In this document: positions 20,799 through 28,132 of the stretch, piece after piece
Position numbering within the stretch: the first letter of the stretch is position 1
Layout of the letters: each line of letters begins with the position of its first letter
Origin: CAWDLX01 sp046728155
GTDB lineage: Bacteria; Actinomycetota; Actinomycetes; Mycobacteriales; Micromonosporaceae
NCBI GenBank assembly: GCA_046728155.1
Contig: JBKPDY010000032.1
Coordinates: forward strand, 1-29,134
Reading direction: 5' to 3'
Length of the DNA stretch: 29,134 nucleotides
Notes under the pieces: generated by a model
Told to the model about the DNA's origin: nothing
What the model saw: only the letters and a program-made list of their open reading frames with translations
Database searches by the model: none
Position numbers and translations under genes: made by a program

Positions 20799-22172
20799 AT
20801 GCACCATCTCCTTCGGCCCACGACGATGGCCTGCCTGCCAGCTGGGGAGATCGAGTATCGGCTGGATCGGCGCGGCGACGCCGTTGTGGTGGCGTTCCAC
20901 GGCGGGCACGTGCGGGCCGGTCTGGCGTTGTGCGAGGAGGTGTTCGCCGCGGCCGGCTGCACGGTTCTGGTGCCCTCGCGTCCCGGCTACGGCCGCACTC
21001 CGCTGTCGACCGGTACATCAGTGGAGGAGTACACCGATGTCGTCCGGGCGCTATGTGTCCGCCTGGGTATTGACCGGGTCTCCGCGGCCGTCGGCATCTC
21101 CGGCGGCGGACCCACCGCGACCACGATGGCAGCGCGGCACCCCGACCTCGTCGAGCGTTTGATCCTTGTCAGCGCCGTCAGCTGGCTGCCCTACCCGGAT
21201 CGCCGCACCCGCTTGGGCGCGCGCGTCATTTTCACCGCCAAGTCTGAGCGCGCGACCTGGGCCGGCGTACGCACGTTCGTGCGCGTGGCACCCGACACCT
21301 GCCTGCGGCTGATGCTGAGGAGCCTGTCCACCTGTCCGGCCGGGGAGGTCGTTGCGGCGTTGCACCCTGACGACCGTGCCATGCTGTTGGCCTTGTTCGC
21401 CCAGATGCGCTCCGGGCGCGGGTTTCTCAACGATCTGCGGCCCACGCCAGACGTCACCGCCCGCGTCGACCAACCGACCCTCGTGATCGCCACCCGCACC
21501 GACCGCGGCGTCCCATTCGCCCACGCCCAGTCGCTTGCCAGCAACATCCGCCACGCCGAACTCGTCGAGAGCCGGGCTCACAGCCACTTCGTCTGGCTCG
21601 GACCCGACTGGCCTGCGATCGCTGAACGGATCCACGCGTTCCTCGACACCGGCGCACCACCGTCGTTGGACCATCACGTCCTGGTACCTGAGTCGCCGGC
21701 CCCGCGGAAACCGGCGCCGAGAGCCCGAAGCCCATTTGCACGCGCGTTCCATCGGCCGTTGCGGACCGCTACCGCCACGCTGGCTGTGGCCGGCGCCGTG
21801 CTCGCGGCGGTCACCGCCGGACCGGCCTTCACCCGACTCGGCACCGGACAAGGCCTCGCCTTCCTCGCTGTCACCGCCGCTGGCATCGGCTTTGCAGTCA
21901 CCGTTCTGCGGGGTGCCCGCTGGGCCCTGGCGACTAGCGCAGTACTACTCGGCGGGCAGCTGGTTTCAGTCATCGCAACGGCGTGGGAACTTACCCGTGG
22001 CATCACCACCAGCAAGACGCGCATGCTTCAACAGCTCGGCTTCTCACCGACGGCCGGCCTGCTCATCAACTTCGTCTACTCAACCGTGGCGGTAGCCCTG
22101 TTCTGCTGGCTCGCGCAACGCTGGCTAAGAGTCCGCCGTGGCCTCCGTCCGACGAGCGATTCTTCTACATGA
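20799..22172 (+). CDS. Alpha/beta hydrolase with C-terminal four-helix membrane domain
   Basis: ATG 20799 follows GGAGG by seven bases; the frame is open from 20604 but the extension is not conserved-looking. The product has 457 residues. Residues 15-285 are an alpha/beta hydrolase: VAFHGGHVRAG (oxyanion loop), RPGYGRTPLS, GISGGGPTATTMAARHPDLV with nucleophile Ser101, TLVIATRTDRGVPF with Asp235, and HSHF with His263, a full triad. A proline- and arginine-rich linker (about 290-320) leads to four hydrophobic spans near 323-341, 352-371, 375-395 and 418-440. The hydrolase should sit in the cytoplasm tethered to the membrane. Substrate is unknown. I do not recognise the fused membrane part as a named domain. 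Confidence 0.86.
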   Translation: MHHLLRPTTMACLPAGEIEYRLDRRGDAVVVAFHGGHVRAGLALCEEVFAAAGCTVLVPSRPGYGRTPLSTGTSVEEYTDVVRALCVRLGIDRVSAAVGISGGGPTATTMAARHPDLVERLILVSAVSWLPYPDRRTRLGARVIFTAKSERATWAGVRTFVRVAPDTCLRLMLRSLSTCPAGEVVAALHPDDRAMLLALFAQMRSGRGFLNDLRPTPDVTARVDQPTLVIATRTDRGVPFAHAQSLASNIRHAELVESRAHSHFVWLGPDWPAIAERIHAFLDTGAPPSLDHHVLVPESPAPRKPAPRARSPFARAFHRPLRTATATLAVAGAVLAAVTAGPAFTRLGTGQGLAFLAVTAAGIGFAVTVLRGARWALATSAVLLGGQLVSVIATAWELTRGITTSKTRMLQQLGFSPTAGLLINFVYSTVAVALFCWLAQRWLRVRRGLRPTSDSST

Positions 22173-22714
22173 ACCCTGGCCTTCAGCGCGGGTAGCCGCA
22201 TACCCGCGCGGGTTCACGCGGCGGCTGCACAACCAACGGAGACGGCTGCCTGCGCATGGTGTCGGCAGTCGGCATGGCGCGCACAAGTTCATCGACGCCG
22301 ATAGGGAGGGTGTGCGAGCGAGAACCCATATCCTACCGTGTCACGGCCATGAGGCACGGTCCGCTCCTGGGGCCCGGCGCCCGTCGGACGGCAGGCATCG
22401 TTCGACGTGGTCGGTGCGCCACGGTTGCGGCGGACCATAAGCTCAACAACGATGACTCGTTAGTCCACATAGCACAGTCGAGCAGTCCATTAAGGACAGT
22501 TACACAGAATCTCGGGCACGCTTGTTCTCAGTGGTAGCCGGTAGTGATCTCCGGATCGGATCAACCAGCATTGGTGCTGAGTGGGTCGTCCCGGTAGCGG
22601 GCTGTGCTTCCGCTGACAGTAGGTGCTTGCGGACGACGGAAGCGCCAGCTCCGCCCACGACTCCTCCAACTGCCGCGCATGGCGAAGGACCAGAACGCTG
22701 CAGGTGACACTGGC
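22173..22714. other. 542-bp spacer between convergent genes
   Basis: Apart from the hairpin at 22186-22209 I see no supported feature. It lies between the 3' ends of the hydrolase (plus) and the SAV2177 methyltransferase (minus), so no promoter is required here. Small frames on both strands lack consistent codon bias. Confidence 0.5.
22186..22209 (+). terminator. Hairpin just after the hydrolase gene
   Basis: GCGCGGGTA (22186-22194) and TACCCGCGC (22201-22209) are perfect reverse complements with a six-base loop, 14 bases after the stop codon. There is no T-run, but the position suits an intrinsic terminator of the high-GC type. Confidence 0.55.
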
Positions 22715-23611
22715 TCAGTCCTTGGTGCCAATCCCGCAGAGATGCCACGCCACCCCGCGATCGTCGTCCCCGGGGGACCCGCCGACCATGGCAGTTCCCC
22801 CGTCGTCGCCTGCCGAGTCCGCGAGCAGCGGCCGGAATAGGTCGGGCCGCCAGTGCGCCGGAGGAACGAGTCCAGGCGCGACCAAGGTGAATCCCTCGAA
22901 GAACCGCTCGATGTCCGCGCGGCTGCGCGCGATCAATGGGGTACTGAAGTGCATGTCCTGGGCGAGCTGGGAGAGTCGCTTGGCCCCCTCCGGGTGGGCT
23001 TCGTCGGTCATGTGGCTTATCGCCAGGTGGCTGCCCGGCACGACCGCGTCCCGGAAGGAGCGGACGATCGCCCATGGGTCCTCCCAATCCCACAGGCAGT
23101 GGAGCACGCACATGAACATGACGCCGACCGGCCGGTCGAAGTCGATCAGGTCGCGCACCTGATGGTCGTGGAGCACTTGGTCCGGCTCGCGAAGATCTGC
23201 CTTGAGGGTGAGCACGTTCGAGCCGGCCATCAACGCGGCGGCGTGGGACGACACGACCGCGTCGAGGTCGACATATACGACGCGGGCTCTTGGGTCGGCC
23301 CGGTGGGCAATCTGGTGCGTGTTGGCCATGTTCGGCAGGCCCGAGCCGAGATCGAGGAACTGCCTGACGCCTTGCCCGAGCATGTAGTCGACCATCCGCT
23401 GCAACAAGTGGCGGCCTTCAACGGCAGCGTCAGTCCCAGTTGGCACCCCCAGACGACGCGACATCGCGTTGCCGGTCTCAGCTGCTTCCCGGTCAACGGC
23501 GAAATTGTCCTTGCCGCCTAGCATGTAGTTCCAGATCCTGGCGGTGTTGGGATACCGGGCGCCGACGACGTCGTCCTGGGTCTCGGCAGGCGTCGGTGAC
23601 TCGGTCGTCAT
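22715..23611 (-). CDS. SAV2177/DUF574 family S-adenosyl methyltransferase
   Basis: The 298-residue product shows the family's landmarks: YPNTARIWNYMLGGKDNFAV (about 20-39), LGVPTGTDAAVEGRHLLQR, GVRQFLDLGSGLPNMANTHQ (SAM-binding), VVYVDLDAVVSSHA, GVMFMCVLHCLWDWEDPWAI and GFTLVAPGLVPPAHWRP near the end. It is intact and of normal length. The family is greatly expanded in streptomycetes and relatives. Targets are mostly unknown, and members often sit next to small regulatory or signalling genes. GGAGAGG precedes the ATG, which overlaps the stop of the upstream 100-residue gene (ATGA), so the two are likely coupled. Confidence 0.92.
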   Translation of the reverse strand: MTTESPTPAETQDDVVGARYPNTARIWNYMLGGKDNFAVDREAAETGNAMSRRLGVPTGTDAAVEGRHLLQRMVDYMLGQGVRQFLDLGSGLPNMANTHQIAHRADPRARVVYVDLDAVVSSHAAALMAGSNVLTLKADLREPDQVLHDHQVRDLIDFDRPVGVMFMCVLHCLWDWEDPWAIVRSFRDAVVPGSHLAISHMTDEAHPEGAKRLSQLAQDMHFSTPLIARSRADIERFFEGFTLVAPGLVPPAHWRPDLFRPLLADSAGDDGGTAMVGGSPGDDDRGVAWHLCGIGTKD

Positions 23612-23910
23612 AGCGGCAGTCCTCTCCCATACACGAACCAGGCACCAACATGATAGGAGTGGACGGCTCGCACGGCGAGTGACCGATCGAAATGCCGCAG
23701 GCGCAGCAGTTCGCGTCCCCTCTGCGAGGCATGCCGCGTCCCCGGGCCTTCAAGCGGTAGAAGGCCCTCCTCATTTCGGGAGTTCCAGGCGGCCAAGCGC
23801 GTGGCCAGGTCGGTCGGCAACCCCAGTTCTTCCAGGCTGACCAGATCTCCAGTCGCTGTCCAGAGTGGCCCACTGCCGTAATCCGGCCAGAACTCCAGCG
23901 TCCCGGTCAT
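23608..23910 (-). CDS. Small uncharacterised protein, coupled to the SAV2177 gene
   Basis: ATG 23910 gives 100 residues opening MTGTLEFWPDYGSGPLWTAT, then LVSLEELGLPTDLATRLAAW. This is a small uncharacterised actinobacterial family, recalled without a name, that continues GPGDxxWLAEGRELL. Here the middle reads GPGTRHASQRGRELL in frame, while the next frame reads GPGD-A-A-C-LAEG over the same bases. That suggests two compensating single-base indels in G-rich runs around 23730-23755. The C-terminus (HSYHVGAWFVYGRGLPL) may be unreliable. No good ribosome site is seen. A longer start at 24033 would run into the divergent PPOX promoter. Confidence 0.55.
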   Translation of the reverse strand: MTGTLEFWPDYGSGPLWTATGDLVSLEELGLPTDLATRLAAWNSRNEEGLLPLEGPGTRHASQRGRELLRLRHFDRSLAVRAVHSYHVGAWFVYGRGLPL

Positions 23911-24012
23911 CACAGTAGTGTGGTCGTCGGAGCCTCGCTCGAACAATGTGTTCGCCGCACGAAACACGCCAGTCGTCCCTGAACCGCTGCGAACCGGGCC
24001 CGATCGATACCG

Positions 24013-24018
24013 TACCGT
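24013..24018 (+). promoter_or_regulatory. Candidate -10 for a leaderless PPOX transcript
   Basis: TACCGT fits the actinobacterial TANNNT -10 pattern and ends seven bases before ATG 24026, so transcription could begin at or near the A of the start codon. No Shine-Dalgarno is present, which agrees. No convincing -35 is seen. Confidence 0.3.
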
Positions 24019-24025
24019 GTTGACC

Positions 24026-24436
24026 ATGGACATCGAGCTGGCGCGGGACTTCGTGCGCCGCCACCACCGGGCCGTCCTGACGACCTACTACCCCGATGGG
24101 CGTGCCCAACTCTCGCCCGTGACGGTCGGCGTCGACGAGGCGGGCCGCGTTGTCATCAGTACCAGGGAGACCGCGGTGAAGACGCGTAACGTCGCCCGCG
24201 ATTCGCGGGTGGTGATGTGCGGACTCACCCACGCGTTCTTCGGCGACTGGGTCCTCATCGAAGGGCGCGCCGATATCATTCATCTACCCGAGGCGATGCA
24301 GCCCCTCATCGACTACTACCGGGGTATCTCCGGCGAGCACCCGGACTGGGATGACTACCGGGCGGCGATGGTACGGGACCAGCGTGTGCTGCTGCGTGTC
24401 ACGATTACCCGGGCCGGCCCCGACCGCCAGGGGTGA
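24026..24436 (+). CDS. PPOX-class (pyridoxamine-phosphate-oxidase-like) flavin/F420 protein
   Basis: The 136-residue product has the split-barrel pattern of the PPOX class: ARDFVRRHHRAVLTTYYPDG (about 6-25), QLSPVTVGVDEAGRVVISTR, KTRNVARDSRVVMC and WVLIEGRADIIHLPE, ending VLLRVTITRAGP. Such small single-domain members bind FMN or F420 and reduce diverse substrates. Actinobacterial ones often use F420H2 (TIGR03618-like). Cofactor cannot be decided from sequence here. ATG 24026 is chosen because homology begins directly after it. The frame extends to 23918, but that stretch overlaps the divergent gene's start. It is monocistronic. Confidence 0.86.
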   Translation: MDIELARDFVRRHHRAVLTTYYPDGRAQLSPVTVGVDEAGRVVISTRETAVKTRNVARDSRVVMCGLTHAFFGDWVLIEGRADIIHLPEAMQPLIDYYRGISGEHPDWDDYRAAMVRDQRVLLRVTITRAGPDRQG

Positions 24437-24471
24437 CTCGCTCCGTCCTCGACGCGGTTCGCCCGCGCTCC

Positions 24472-24861
24472 CTAACTGCAAATGCGAAGGGGACCGTAGG
24501 CGCCGGCTCGGAGGACAAAGAGAACCTGATGACCGACCGTGTCGGTGAACACGACCTCGGTATCCGATGTGAATGTCACCATTCCTTGCTGGAACGGATT
24601 ACCCCAGCCTTTTGGCGGGTTCCCCGACCCGTCCGATAGCTGATGACTGGCCCGGTACCAGCGGCCATCGATGTTCGCTTCGTCAATGCCGCAATGAGTG
24701 TAGAGCGCAAACGGCGAGGACTGCGGCGAAGGCCTTGTCTCCGGCGCGCCCTCAACATTGTGATCCGTCGCGCATCCGGTCAAGGTCAACGCCGCCATGG
24801 CCGCGACGGTCAGCCGGTCGAGTCTCAACTCGATCTCCAATCCGGAGGACCTCAACACCAT
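24472..24861 (-). CDS. Putative lipoprotein, uncharacterised
   Basis: ATG 24861, with CCAAGG just upstream, gives 129 residues. A signal peptide with ALTLTGC places the lipid-modified Cys at residue 30. A short Pro/Ser-rich linker (ETRPSPQSSPF) precedes a conserved-looking domain: YTHCGIDEANIDGRWYRA, LSDGSGNPPKGWGNPFQQG and VFTDTVGHQVLFVLR. I recall similar small actinobacterial lipoproteins with a YTHCGI start, but no function is known. A much longer in-frame ORF runs back to 25251 into the GH20 gene and is not real. The gene lies 182 bases downstream of the GH20 gene on the same strand, so it could be its distal partner. Confidence 0.66.
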   Translation of the reverse strand: MVLRSSGLEIELRLDRLTVAAMAALTLTGCATDHNVEGAPETRPSPQSSPFALYTHCGIDEANIDGRWYRASHQLSDGSGNPPKGWGNPFQQGMVTFTSDTEVVFTDTVGHQVLFVLRAGAYGPLRICS

Positions 24862-25043
24862 TGCCTTGGACGCGAGCAGAAGCCCACCGGTTCCGAGGAC
24901 CTTGACCAGGGTTGGGGCGGCCATCGCCCGGCGGCTCGGGTGCGACAAGACGGTGCAGTTTGGTGTGCCGGCTGCTCGATTGGTTCTCCTCACAGTCGCA
25001 GTAGGGTCCGAAGGCGGCGACGCCGAGGGCGACAGCGACCCGG

Positions 25044-26654
25044 CTACGAGCCGGCGGGCCAGGTTATCTGGGTCGAGTGGTAGTAGTTGATTCCCATGAT
25101 CTTCCAGCGCGGGCCCTGCGCCCCCAGCCGCGCATCGAAGGCCGCGACGTCGTGGGTTGCCCAAGGCGACCAGCCCAGCTCGGCGATTGCCGGCAAGCGG
25201 GGGAACGCCATGTAGTCGATGTCGGCGGAGGTCACGATCGTCTCTGTCCACAGTGGAGCCTCGACCCCTCGTACCGATGACTCGCCGACGCCCGAGAGGT
25301 ACGCGCCGGGGTTCCAGCCGTACGCCGTGTTGACATCGATGAGGCCCGCCCAGGTCTGGCCGAGCTTGGTCCTGTGGGTGTACTTCATGTCGAGGTAGGC
25401 GTGGTTGGCCGGCGACATGATCACCGTCGTGCCGTTGCTAACGGCCGCCGCGAGCGGCGCGTTGGTCGTGGTCGTACCCCAGAACTGGGCGACGGTTGAG
25501 GGAAGCAGCGTGGTGTTCGCGATGTCGTGCCAGCCGATCACCGTCTTGCCATGCGCCGCGACGATCTGCTGCGCCCGGCCGATGAAGTACGCATAGTCCG
25601 ACGCCGTGGTCGAGCTGGCCTCGTCACCGCCGATGTGGATATACGGGCCCGGCGTCAACGCCGCGATCTCGCCGATGACCTGGTCGACGAAGGTGTAGGT
25701 CAGGTCCAGCGGCACGCACAGCGAGCTGAATCCGACCTTGGTGCCGGTGTAAAGCTTGGGGGCGACGCCGTTGCAGTTAAGCGCGGCGTAGGACGCCAGC
25801 GCGGCGTTGGTGTGGCCGGGCATGTCGATCTCCGGAATCACCGTGATGTAGCGCGACGCCGCGTAGGCCACGATGGCGGAGTAGTCGGCCTGGGTGTAGT
25901 AACCTCCGGGTCCGCCGCCGACCTCGGTACTCCCGCCGTAGGTGGCCAGGTTGGGCCAGCTGTTGATGGCGATGCGCCAGCCCTGGTCGTCCGACAGGTG
26001 CAGATGCAGATAGTCGATCTTGTATGCGGCGATCTCGTCGATGTAGCGCTCGACCTGGGCGACCGTGAAGAAGTGGCGGGCGACATCGAGCATCGCGCCA
26101 CGGTGAACGAACCGTGGGTAGTCGAGGATGGTGCCGCCCGGCACCGTCCACGGTCCAGCCGCTACTGTCGGGCTCTGGATGGCGGGCGGGAACAGTTGTA
26201 GCAGGGTCTGCACGCCCGCGAACAGCCCGGCGGCCTGGTTGGCCTGGACGAGAACGCCCGTACCGGTGATGGTGAGCTGGTAGCCCTGCGCGCCTACGTT
26301 GGCCGGCGCACCGGACAGCAGCAGCTCGATCGTGCCTGAGCCCCCGGTCGACACCGGTATCGAATACCCGGTCGACCTGCGCAGGATGTCGGCGAGGTAG
26401 TTGCCCACGTCGGCGGCGTCGGCGGAGATCGTCGCCGCCGACGCGAGCGTGAAGGTGTCGCCGTTCGCGACGGCGCTCACTGGTGCAGGCACGACGACAT
26501 TGGGGAACGTGGGTGTCGCGCCGCTGGCCTCGACCGCGATTGCGATGCTCGCCGAGAGCGTGGCACCCGCCGCGAGTGCGGCTGCGAGGATGGATCGGCG
26601 GAGCCTGGCGGACTTCGCCGTGGAGCGGACTCCCGCCCTCTCGGTGCTGTTCAT
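25044..26654 (-). CDS. Secreted beta-N-acetylhexosaminidase, GH20
   Basis: ATG 26654, with AAAGGG upstream, gives 536 residues. Residues 15-46 form a long signal peptide (SILAAALAAGATLSASIAIA). Residues 50-170 are the GH20b alpha/beta domain. The catalytic barrel begins DYPRFVHRGAMLDVARHFF (about 178-196) and includes YLHLHLSDDQGWRIAINSWP, TVIPEIDMPGH (271-281) and YIHIGGDEAS with the Asp344-Glu345 pair. These carry out the substrate-assisted cleavage, with the N-acetyl group attacking and Glu as acid/base. WTETIVTSADIDYMAFPRL and ELGWSP close the site. It removes terminal GlcNAc or GalNAc outside the cell, for instance from chitin oligomers. It looks complete; no binding module is present. 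Confidence 0.93.
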   Translation of the reverse strand: MNSTERAGVRSTAKSARLRRSILAAALAAGATLSASIAIAVEASGATPTFPNVVVPAPVSAVANGDTFTLASAATISADAADVGNYLADILRRSTGYSIPVSTGGSGTIELLLSGAPANVGAQGYQLTITGTGVLVQANQAAGLFAGVQTLLQLFPPAIQSPTVAAGPWTVPGGTILDYPRFVHRGAMLDVARHFFTVAQVERYIDEIAAYKIDYLHLHLSDDQGWRIAINSWPNLATYGGSTEVGGGPGGYYTQADYSAIVAYAASRYITVIPEIDMPGHTNAALASYAALNCNGVAPKLYTGTKVGFSSLCVPLDLTYTFVDQVIGEIAALTPGPYIHIGGDEASSTTASDYAYFIGRAQQIVAAHGKTVIGWHDIANTTLLPSTVAQFWGTTTTNAPLAAAVSNGTTVIMSPANHAYLDMKYTHRTKLGQTWAGLIDVNTAYGWNPGAYLSGVGESSVRGVEAPLWTETIVTSADIDYMAFPRLPAIAELGWSPWATHDVAAFDARLGAQGPRWKIMGINYYHSTQITWPAGS

Positions 26655-27027
26655 GGGGGTCCCTTTCTCATGTGTGGCAGCGCCGGACGCGATCACCCGC
26701 CGGATGTCGGCGCGGAGGACGGCGTGGTCGAGATGTTGGTGACTGTGACCGAGGCCAACTCGTCGCGCCACCCGACCAGGCCTGGTTCACCGATGTACGA
26801 CCTTGCGGACAGGCGGAGCGAGGCAGGCGCAGATGTAGATGATGTCCGGATCATCGACTGCTCCCGGACCGGGCTCGAGGCTGACATTGAGCACGGCACC
26901 GATGGACGGCAGGCAGTCGTGGTGCCGTTCGGCGCCGACGTCCGCCGCGGGGACAGCCGCCGCGGTCCGGTGCCGCCGAAGTCCAGAGCAGAGGACGCTT
27001 CCTCTCTCCGCCGCTTCTCGGGTAGTA

Positions 27028-27046
27028 GTTAGGAAACTAACCTAAC
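27028..27046. promoter_or_regulatory. Palindrome upstream of GH20, candidate operator
   Basis: GTTAGG (27028-27033) and CCTAAC (27041-27046) are perfect reverse complements around AAACTAA. The AT-rich centre and GTTAGG arms resemble operators seen near chitin and sugar-hydrolase genes of actinobacteria that are controlled by ROK-type repressors (recollection, unverified). It is 374 bases before the GH20 start, which is far, unless the leader is long. Confidence 0.34.
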
Positions 27047-27154
27047 TGGCGGGCGGACCACAAGCCCTTCGGACGGAGGCTCAGCTGAGGGCACCATCAC
27101 GCTTTGTACACAGTGGAGGCACGAGGCCGGAGGTACGGGTCAGGGGGTCCAGGG

Positions 27155-27179
27155 CGCAAGGGCTTGACGGACCCTTGCG
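27155..27179 (-). terminator. Hairpin downstream of the six-helix membrane gene
   Basis: CGCAAGGG (27155-27162) and CCCTTGCG (27172-27179) pair perfectly across a nine-base loop, ten bases past the stop at 27189. A G-T wobble and one further G-C pair extend the stem. A competing pairing of GGGTCC (27145-27150) with GGACCC (27169-27174) exists. No T-run. Confidence 0.52.
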
Positions 27180-27188
27180 TCGCCGCAC

Positions 27189-27872
27189 TTAGGCCGCGTC
27201 AACGCCCGCCGGCCCGTTCGGCTGCGCATCCTTGAATATGGTCTCGCCCTTGACCAGCCAGGCGACACCGAATGCGATCACTGCCAGCGACTCAAGCCAG
27301 AACAGCGGCTTGACCGCAGCGCGCGTGGACGGCGGAAGGAAGTAGCTGGCGCCGGCTAACAGGAGAGACACGATGATGACGAGACCAGCGCCGTAATAGA
27401 TGCCGTTGCGAACGTGCTTTTGTCGGGTTACGGGGGTCACCGCCGGATTGGTTCTAGTGAAGAGAAATAGGCAGATATATGCCATCAGCAGTAACAGCGC
27501 GCCCGCGGCGCTCAGGTGAACCAACGCGACGAGGCGCCCCGTGGAGGAGACCGGGATGGCCTTGTCATCCGGGGTGGTGTGGAACAGCGCGACCACTATC
27601 GCCAGCACCCCGGCGATAGTGGTCACCACCTCGTCGGGCTTGGCGTAGCGATAGCAGATCAAGAATACCCCGATGGCCGACATGCTGCCCACGAACACGT
27701 CCCGCATGTCGGTGAAGTACGCGGCGCTGAGTGAGTTGAGCACAATCGCCCTGCGAGCGAAGATATCGTTCCCGACGGCCAGTACGAACGGTAGCCCTAG
27801 GCCGATGACCCCCACGCTACGTCGCAGTAGTCGCACCGTCGCGGCGTCCTGTGATGTCTGGGTCGGCACCAA
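27189..27872 (-). CDS. Six-helix membrane protein of unknown function
   Basis: Of the possible starts, TTG 27872 or GTG 27869 sit 7-10 bases after GGGAGGG; starting at 27905 would put that site inside the gene. The product has about 227 residues and six hydrophobic spans (about 16-35, 55-75, 80-97, 110-137, 158-178, 190-210). The region LNSLSAAYFTDMRDVFVGSM followed by IGVFLICYRYAKPDE between helices 1 and 2 resembles, from memory, an uncharacterised bacterial family with an S-A-Y-x-T-x-M-R-D-x-F-V-G pattern. No catalytic residues are evident. It is divergent from the beta-propeller lipoprotein gene across about 260 bases, in which I see no other feature. Confidence 0.72.
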   Translation of the reverse strand: MVPTQTSQDAATVRLLRRSVGVIGLGLPFVLAVGNDIFARRAIVLNSLSAAYFTDMRDVFVGSMSAIGVFLICYRYAKPDEVVTTIAGVLAIVVALFHTTPDDKAIPVSSTGRLVALVHLSAAGALLLLMAYICLFLFTRTNPAVTPVTRQKHVRNGIYYGAGLVIIVSLLLAGASYFLPPSTRAAVKPLFWLESLAVIAFGVAWLVKGETIFKDAQPNGPAGVDAA

Positions 27873-28132
27873 TTTCCATCCCTCCCTGTGGCGGTTCCGG
27901 ACCACCGTGCGTCACGTCTCGCTGCGTTCTGGGAGCGTACCCGGTGCGCTCCGACTCGCCAATGCAGTGCCGATCCCGATCGGCACGCGCTCGTCCGCCG
28001 TTCGGACAAGTGCGAATGAGCCGAAGGGCCTGTCGCCCGGCTGATACCACGGCCGCGTCTTGGAGAGCGCACAGGACATGCACGACGCCCGCCGGCGACC
28101 ACTTCCACTCTTCCTCAGAATGGGCCTTTGTC

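Larger units (their letters stand above)
26655..27188. other. 534-bp spacer upstream of the GH20 gene
   Basis: The spacer holds the GH20 promoter region, the inverted repeat at 27028-27046, and the terminator-like hairpin of the next gene at 27155-27179. Between 26700 and 26990 both strands have open frames. The plus one (RRSEAGADVDDVRIIDCSRT and onward) reads somewhat protein-like but has no ribosome site or family match, so I do not call it. Confidence 0.45.

Noticed and set aside
22500..23111. Minus ORF running through the 3' end of the SAV2177 gene
   Set aside because: It overlaps a confident gene in another frame and lacks motifs.
23200..23225. GTTCGA strings suggesting a tRNA T-loop (also near 28530)
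   Set aside because: They lie inside clear coding genes with no acceptor or anticodon stems; no tRNA found.
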